Assembly: GCA_964528425.1 (NCBI GenBank)
Contig: CAZGTD010000057.1
Coordinates: 1-7,976, forward strand
DNA length: 7,976 nt
Source of the DNA: UBA3263 sp964528425
GTDB taxonomy: Bacteria > Bacteroidota > Bacteroidia > Bacteroidales > Muribaculaceae
Direction of reading: 5' to 3'
Shown here: one piece after another, positions 5,455 to 7,976 of the stretch
Position numbering within the stretch: position 1 is the stretch's first letter
Layout of the letters: every line of letters starts with the position of its first letter
Notes under the pieces: generated by a model
The model's input: only the letters and a program-made list of their open reading frames with translations
What the model was told of the DNA's origin: nothing
Databases searched by the model: none
Program-made: the position numbers and the translations under genes

Positions 5455-6393
5455 TCAGAGGATTTCGAATTCGGTGCGACGGTTAACGTCGGAAGTCGGA
5501 TTTTCCGGATCCTTGAGCTCCGAGCTGCCTTTGCCAACAGCCTCAAGGCGCGATGCGTCGATGCCCTCCTTGTTGACCAGGAAGTCAACCGCAGCCTTAG
5601 CGCGTGCTTCCGAAAGCTTCTGGTTGGCGTCGGCATTGCCTTCGGCCGAAGTGTGGCCCTCGATGCGCAGGCGCAGTTCCGGATTCTGCTTCATAACCTT
5701 AGCCAGGTCGTGGAGCGCGATTTTCGAGTCGTCGTTCAGGTCTGCTTTACCCAGTGCAAACTGAGCGGCGTTGAAGTTCTTTTCAATCTCTTCAACCTGC
5801 TGAACGAAAACGGTGTCGCGCACAATAACTTCCTTCTCAACAATCTTTTCGACTTCAACAACCTTTTCGACCTCAACCACTTCGGGCTTGCGGGTCATGA
5901 ACCAGGCAATCGCGCCGCCCAAAAGCAGCAACAACAGCAGAATCCAGAGCCAGGCTTTGCTGCCCTTCTTTTCGGCAACAACAGGCACCGGCGGAACGTA
6001 GCCGTTGAGATACTCCAGACGGTAGCCGCCCTTTTCGCCTTTCATGGTCTTTTCAAACTCGGCCACTTCAACGTCATAGAGCTTGCCCTGCTCAACCATG
6101 CGCTCAAACGAGGGCTTCGACCATACCTGAGCCAGAGCGACCTTGGAGCCATCTTGCAGCTCAATCACTTCGTCGGGCTTGGCGAAATAGAGACTCATTT
6201 TCTGGTTGAAATTCACCGCTTCTTCAACCGGCAGAAGCAGCTCGCTCACACCCATGTCGGGATTCAAGGTGTTGGGAAATGCCTGGCGCAGGTCGTCGAG
6301 AGTCGCGTGGGGATACATAACCACATAGGCGTGGACTATTCCGAGCGCGGTTCTGTTCTGCGCCTTGCCATATACTTTAATCTTATTTGCCAT
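5455..6393 (-). CDS. Single-pass protein with cytoplasmic domain and periplasmic OmpA-like domain
   Basis: The 312-residue protein has three parts. Residues 1-142 form a soluble domain that I cannot assign; it holds YPHATLDDLRQAFPNTLNPD (27-46) and no signal peptide, so it should stay in the cytoplasm. Residues about 147-166 are a Trp/Leu-rich membrane span followed by Arg-Lys. Residues 170-190 are a VEVEK-type repeat that should form a stiff stalk. Residues about 205-312 are an OmpA/Pal/MotB-type peptidoglycan-associated domain: FALGKADLNDDSK, LRIEGHTSAEGNADANQKLSEARAKAAVDFL and ending in NRRTEFEIL. The arginine of the LSEAR motif (R264) that pairs with diaminopimelate is kept, but the aspartate usual after GHT is Ser (S249). 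The layout recalls MotB in topology only. It lies 31 bases after the TPM gene and 22 before the DUF4230 lipoprotein gene. Anchoring the complex to peptidoglycan is the likely role (inference). Confidence 0.87.
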   Translation of the reverse strand: MANKIKVYGKAQNRTALGIVHAYVVMYPHATLDDLRQAFPNTLNPDMGVSELLLPVEEAVNFNQKMSLYFAKPDEVIELQDGSKVALAQVWSKPSFERMVEQGKLYDVEVAEFEKTMKGEKGGYRLEYLNGYVPPVPVVAEKKGSKAWLWILLLLLLLGGAIAWFMTRKPEVVEVEKVVEVEKIVEKEVIVRDTVFVQQVEEIEKNFNAAQFALGKADLNDDSKIALHDLAKVMKQNPELRLRIEGHTSAEGNADANQKLSEARAKAAVDFLVNKEGIDASRLEAVGKGSSELKDPENPTSDVNRRTEFEIL

Positions 6394-6424
6394 TGTTATA
6401 ATGATTTAGTTTAATTTATTTAAA

Positions 6425-7717
6425 TTACCATCTGCCGCCACCATTGCGGGAGTCACGGTTTCTGTCGCGGTCACGGTCTCGGTCTCTGTCTCTGTCTCTG
6501 TCGCGGTCGCGGTCACGGTCGCGGTCGCGGTCACGGTCGCGGTCACGGTCGCGGTCATTATCTCGGCCGTTTTCTTTGCCGCCAAAAAAAGATGAAAGTG
6601 AACTAATCGGATTGGCATCCGCTTTCGACTTATTATCATCGCCGAGCAGTTTGCTAACCCCTATAGTAGCACCCATCATTGCGATGGGAGCCGCCGCGCT
6701 TGCCGCTTTACCGGCACCGGAACTAACCATCTTCTCTCTTTCAGTATGGTAATGACAATTAGCGCATTCAAACATTTCAACTTCCTTTCCGCTCTTGAAG
6801 AACCCGGCCTCTTTTGCAACCTTAGCTTCAATTTTGCGATAAGTGTGGGCGTTGCACTTCGGACATGTTTCAAACTGAGGGCTTTTAACCCCTTCGGTTA
6901 CGGAGGTGTACTGACACTTCGGACATACGAGCCCCTTATATTGCACCGCGCCTATGCGGCGTTCGAGTTTCTGCTCATCGTTCAGAGCATCAGAGTCCGC
7001 AGACAAATGAGTTTCCTGAAGTTTTGCGCCGCATTTAGGGCATTTTTCTCCTTTAGTTTTTTTGCATATTAGATAAATGCCACAACCAACAAGAATTACG
7101 CATACAAGAATAATCAATAACGTATTATTGTCAATCGGCCACTTATCGGACTTTTGATCGGAGTCGTTGCCGTCTAAGTTTGCTAATTGATTCGATGAGC
7201 TTTGGACTCCTTTCGTTAGCGTTTCTTCGATAACAGAAACCGTGTTATAAATTCCTGTGTTATATTTTTGATCGCGGAATTTTGCAACGAGCTCATCATT
7301 GATAATATTGCTACACTTGCGGTCGGTGAGAGTAGATGCGAGTGTACTGCAGGGAAGAATTACCGCTTCCCGGTCGTCCATCGAGATTAGCAGCAGAACA
7401 CCATTGGTGTCAGTGCAGATTTCCTGAGCAAGACTTTCTGCGAAACTATTGATGTCGCGCTCGCCTTCGATTTCGTTGATAATGGCAACTACGGTCTTAA
7501 CGCCAGTGCGCGACTGGAGGTCGGCAGCCATACGGTCAATGTCGTCAAACGTTTCATCATTGAGCACCCTGCCATAGTCGGTAATATACTTTGAACTGCT
7601 CTGGGAATAGTCGTCGGCCACCTGCTTAACGCTCTCGGCGCTGAGAATACCGGCCGAAAGGATAAACAAGAAACCCAGGGCACAAGCCCGAGCCAAGTTA
7701 ATAAATGAATTGCTCAT
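6425..7717 (-). CDS. TPM-domain membrane protein with two zinc ribbons and Arg-Asp repeat tail
   Basis: This 430-residue protein starts with a signal peptide (cleavage likely after A27 of ILSA-ES). Residues about 43-170 match the TPM fold (YITDYGRVLNDETFDDID, GVKTVVAII, GVLLLISMDDREAVI), a domain known from YgcG-like envelope proteins and plant thylakoid proteins and sometimes described as an acid phosphatase. A hydrophobic span (199-217) followed by CKKTKGEK puts TPM in the periplasm and the rest in the cytoplasm. Four CxxC knuckles (C226/C229, C265/C268, C285/C288, C318/C321) should form two zinc ribbons. Residues 335-358 are Ala/Gly-rich and mildly hydrophobic. The tail has sixteen perfect Asp-Arg pairs (388-419) and ends in NGGGRW, recalling the glycine-rich ends of YgcG-like proteins. 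It begins 23 bases after the partial upstream gene. Phosphatase activity is not shown by the sequence. Confidence 0.88.
   Translation of the reverse strand: MSNSFINLARACALGFLFILSAGILSAESVKQVADDYSQSSSKYITDYGRVLNDETFDDIDRMAADLQSRTGVKTVVAIINEIEGERDINSFAESLAQEICTDTNGVLLLISMDDREAVILPCSTLASTLTDRKCSNIINDELVAKFRDQKYNTGIYNTVSVIEETLTKGVQSSSNQLANLDGNDSDQKSDKWPIDNNTLLIILVCVILVGCGIYLICKKTKGEKCPKCGAKLQETHLSADSDALNDEQKLERRIGAVQYKGLVCPKCQYTSVTEGVKSPQFETCPKCNAHTYRKIEAKVAKEAGFFKSGKEVEMFECANCHYHTEREKMVSSGAGKAASAAAPIAMMGATIGVSKLLGDDNKSKADANPISSLSSFFGGKENGRDNDRDRDRDRDRDRDRDRDRDRDRDRDRDRDRDRNRDSRNGGGRW
6461..6556. repeat. Hexanucleotide array coding for sixteen Asp-Arg pairs
   Basis: Sixteen in-frame 6-bp units, read on the - strand as GAC plus an Arg codon. 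The Asp codon is GAC in all sixteen. The Arg codon is CGC (7), CGT (4), CGA (1) or AGA (4). Part of the array shows a higher-order 18-bp period (GCGGTCGCGGTCACGGTC on the + strand, twice in succession at about 6503-6538). Diverged units flank it at both ends, including an Asn-Arg-Asp on the C-terminal side. Confidence 0.9.
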
Positions 7718-7740
7718 TATCTATAATTCCTAATTACTAA

Positions 7741-7976
7741 TTACTCTTCGTCGGGCTCAAATGAAACCTCGAGTTCCGGCTCGGTCTTAACGAGGTCGCA
7801 GAGCATCAAAACTGCTGCGTCCTGGTCAATGTCCAGTGCTTCGGCGAGGGCCAGGAGATTGTGCACCTCGCCGTAGGTCAGAACGTTGTCGCACAGCGCC
7901 ATTTGCAGCAGAGCCTGGTACACTTCGCCGGTTTCTTCGTCGTCGACCTTGGCGGCGTGTTTAACGGCAAACTCGG
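7741..7976 (-). CDS. Acidic helical protein, possibly TerB-like, start beyond right edge
   Basis: 77 residues of the C-terminus are visible and the frame is open to the window edge; the GTG at 7921-7923 is internal, because coherent protein sequence (EFAVKHAAKVDDEETGE) continues in front of it. The region reads as amphipathic helices: YQALLQMALCDNVLTYGEVHNLLALAEALDIDQDAAVLML. The pattern of a helix ending in Ala-x-x-Asp, a turn, a Glu-containing helix, and a LGID-like turn resembles TerB/DjlA-type domains, but this is a weak likeness seen by eye. The C-terminus is acidic (FEPDEE). It ends 23 bases before the TPM-protein gene, so it is probably the gene before it in the same operon. No signal peptide or membrane segment is in the visible part. 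Confidence 0.75.
   Translation of the reverse strand, partial: EFAVKHAAKVDDEETGEVYQALLQMALCDNVLTYGEVHNLLALAEALDIDQDAAVLMLCDLVKTEPELEVSFEPDEE

Noticed and set aside
5449..6414. Open frame of 321 codons on the + strand opposite the OmpA-domain gene
   Set aside because: The - strand product has clear membrane and OmpA motifs; the + strand product is a Leu/Phe/Asn/His-rich shadow.
6461..6556. CRISPR array
   Set aside because: The units are 6 bp, contiguous and in frame, with no spacers.
6444..6752. + strand Ser-Arg repeat protein (SR-like)
   Set aside because: It is the antisense reading of the Asp-Arg array of the TPM protein; no promoter is in front of it and no domain follows.
7921..7923. 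GTG at 7921-7923 (- strand) as start of the last gene
   Set aside because: Plausible charged protein sequence continues in frame to the edge, so the gene is better treated as truncated.

Overview
The window looks like a piece of chromosome from a member of the Bacteroidales. I infer a gut Muribaculaceae-type organism from moderately high GC, TAnnTTTG-type -7 promoter elements, the absence of Shine-Dalgarno leaders, a Bacteroidetes-style phosphoglycerate kinase with an acidic insertion, and DUF4230 proteins, which are frequent in this phylum. I see no mobile element, tRNA, rRNA or CRISPR.

Left part (1-2697, + strand): the 3' end of phosphoglycerate kinase (pgk) with a strong intrinsic terminator. 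After it comes a 253-residue unknown protein built on an internal duplication, with its own Bacteroidetes-type promoter. Next is a 120-residue acidic unknown protein, preceded by a long GC-rich hairpin and followed by a second good terminator. Each is probably its own transcription unit.

Middle (2699-3940, + strand): a membrane-anchored Hanks-type Ser/Thr protein kinase with a near-perfect promoter that leaves almost no 5' leader. It converges on the right-hand operon, and a hairpin covers both gene ends.

Right part (3955-7976, - strand): six genes with gaps of 23, 31, 22, 1 and 19 bases and no internal promoter that I could find, so probably one operon transcribed from beyond the right edge. 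In transcription order they are: (1) a partial acidic helical protein, perhaps TerB-like; (2) a secreted TPM-domain protein with a membrane segment, two cytoplasmic zinc ribbons and an Arg-Asp repeat tail; (3) a single-pass protein with a new-looking cytoplasmic N-domain and a periplasmic OmpA/MotB-type domain; (4) a DUF4230 lipoprotein; (5) a DUF4230 protein with an N-terminal membrane anchor; (6) a small, very basic coiled-coil protein. Four of the six are envelope-anchored. I infer a cell-envelope module linking cytoplasmic, inner-membrane and peptidoglycan or outer-membrane parts. The convergent kinase may or may not belong to it. The function of the module is unknown to me.
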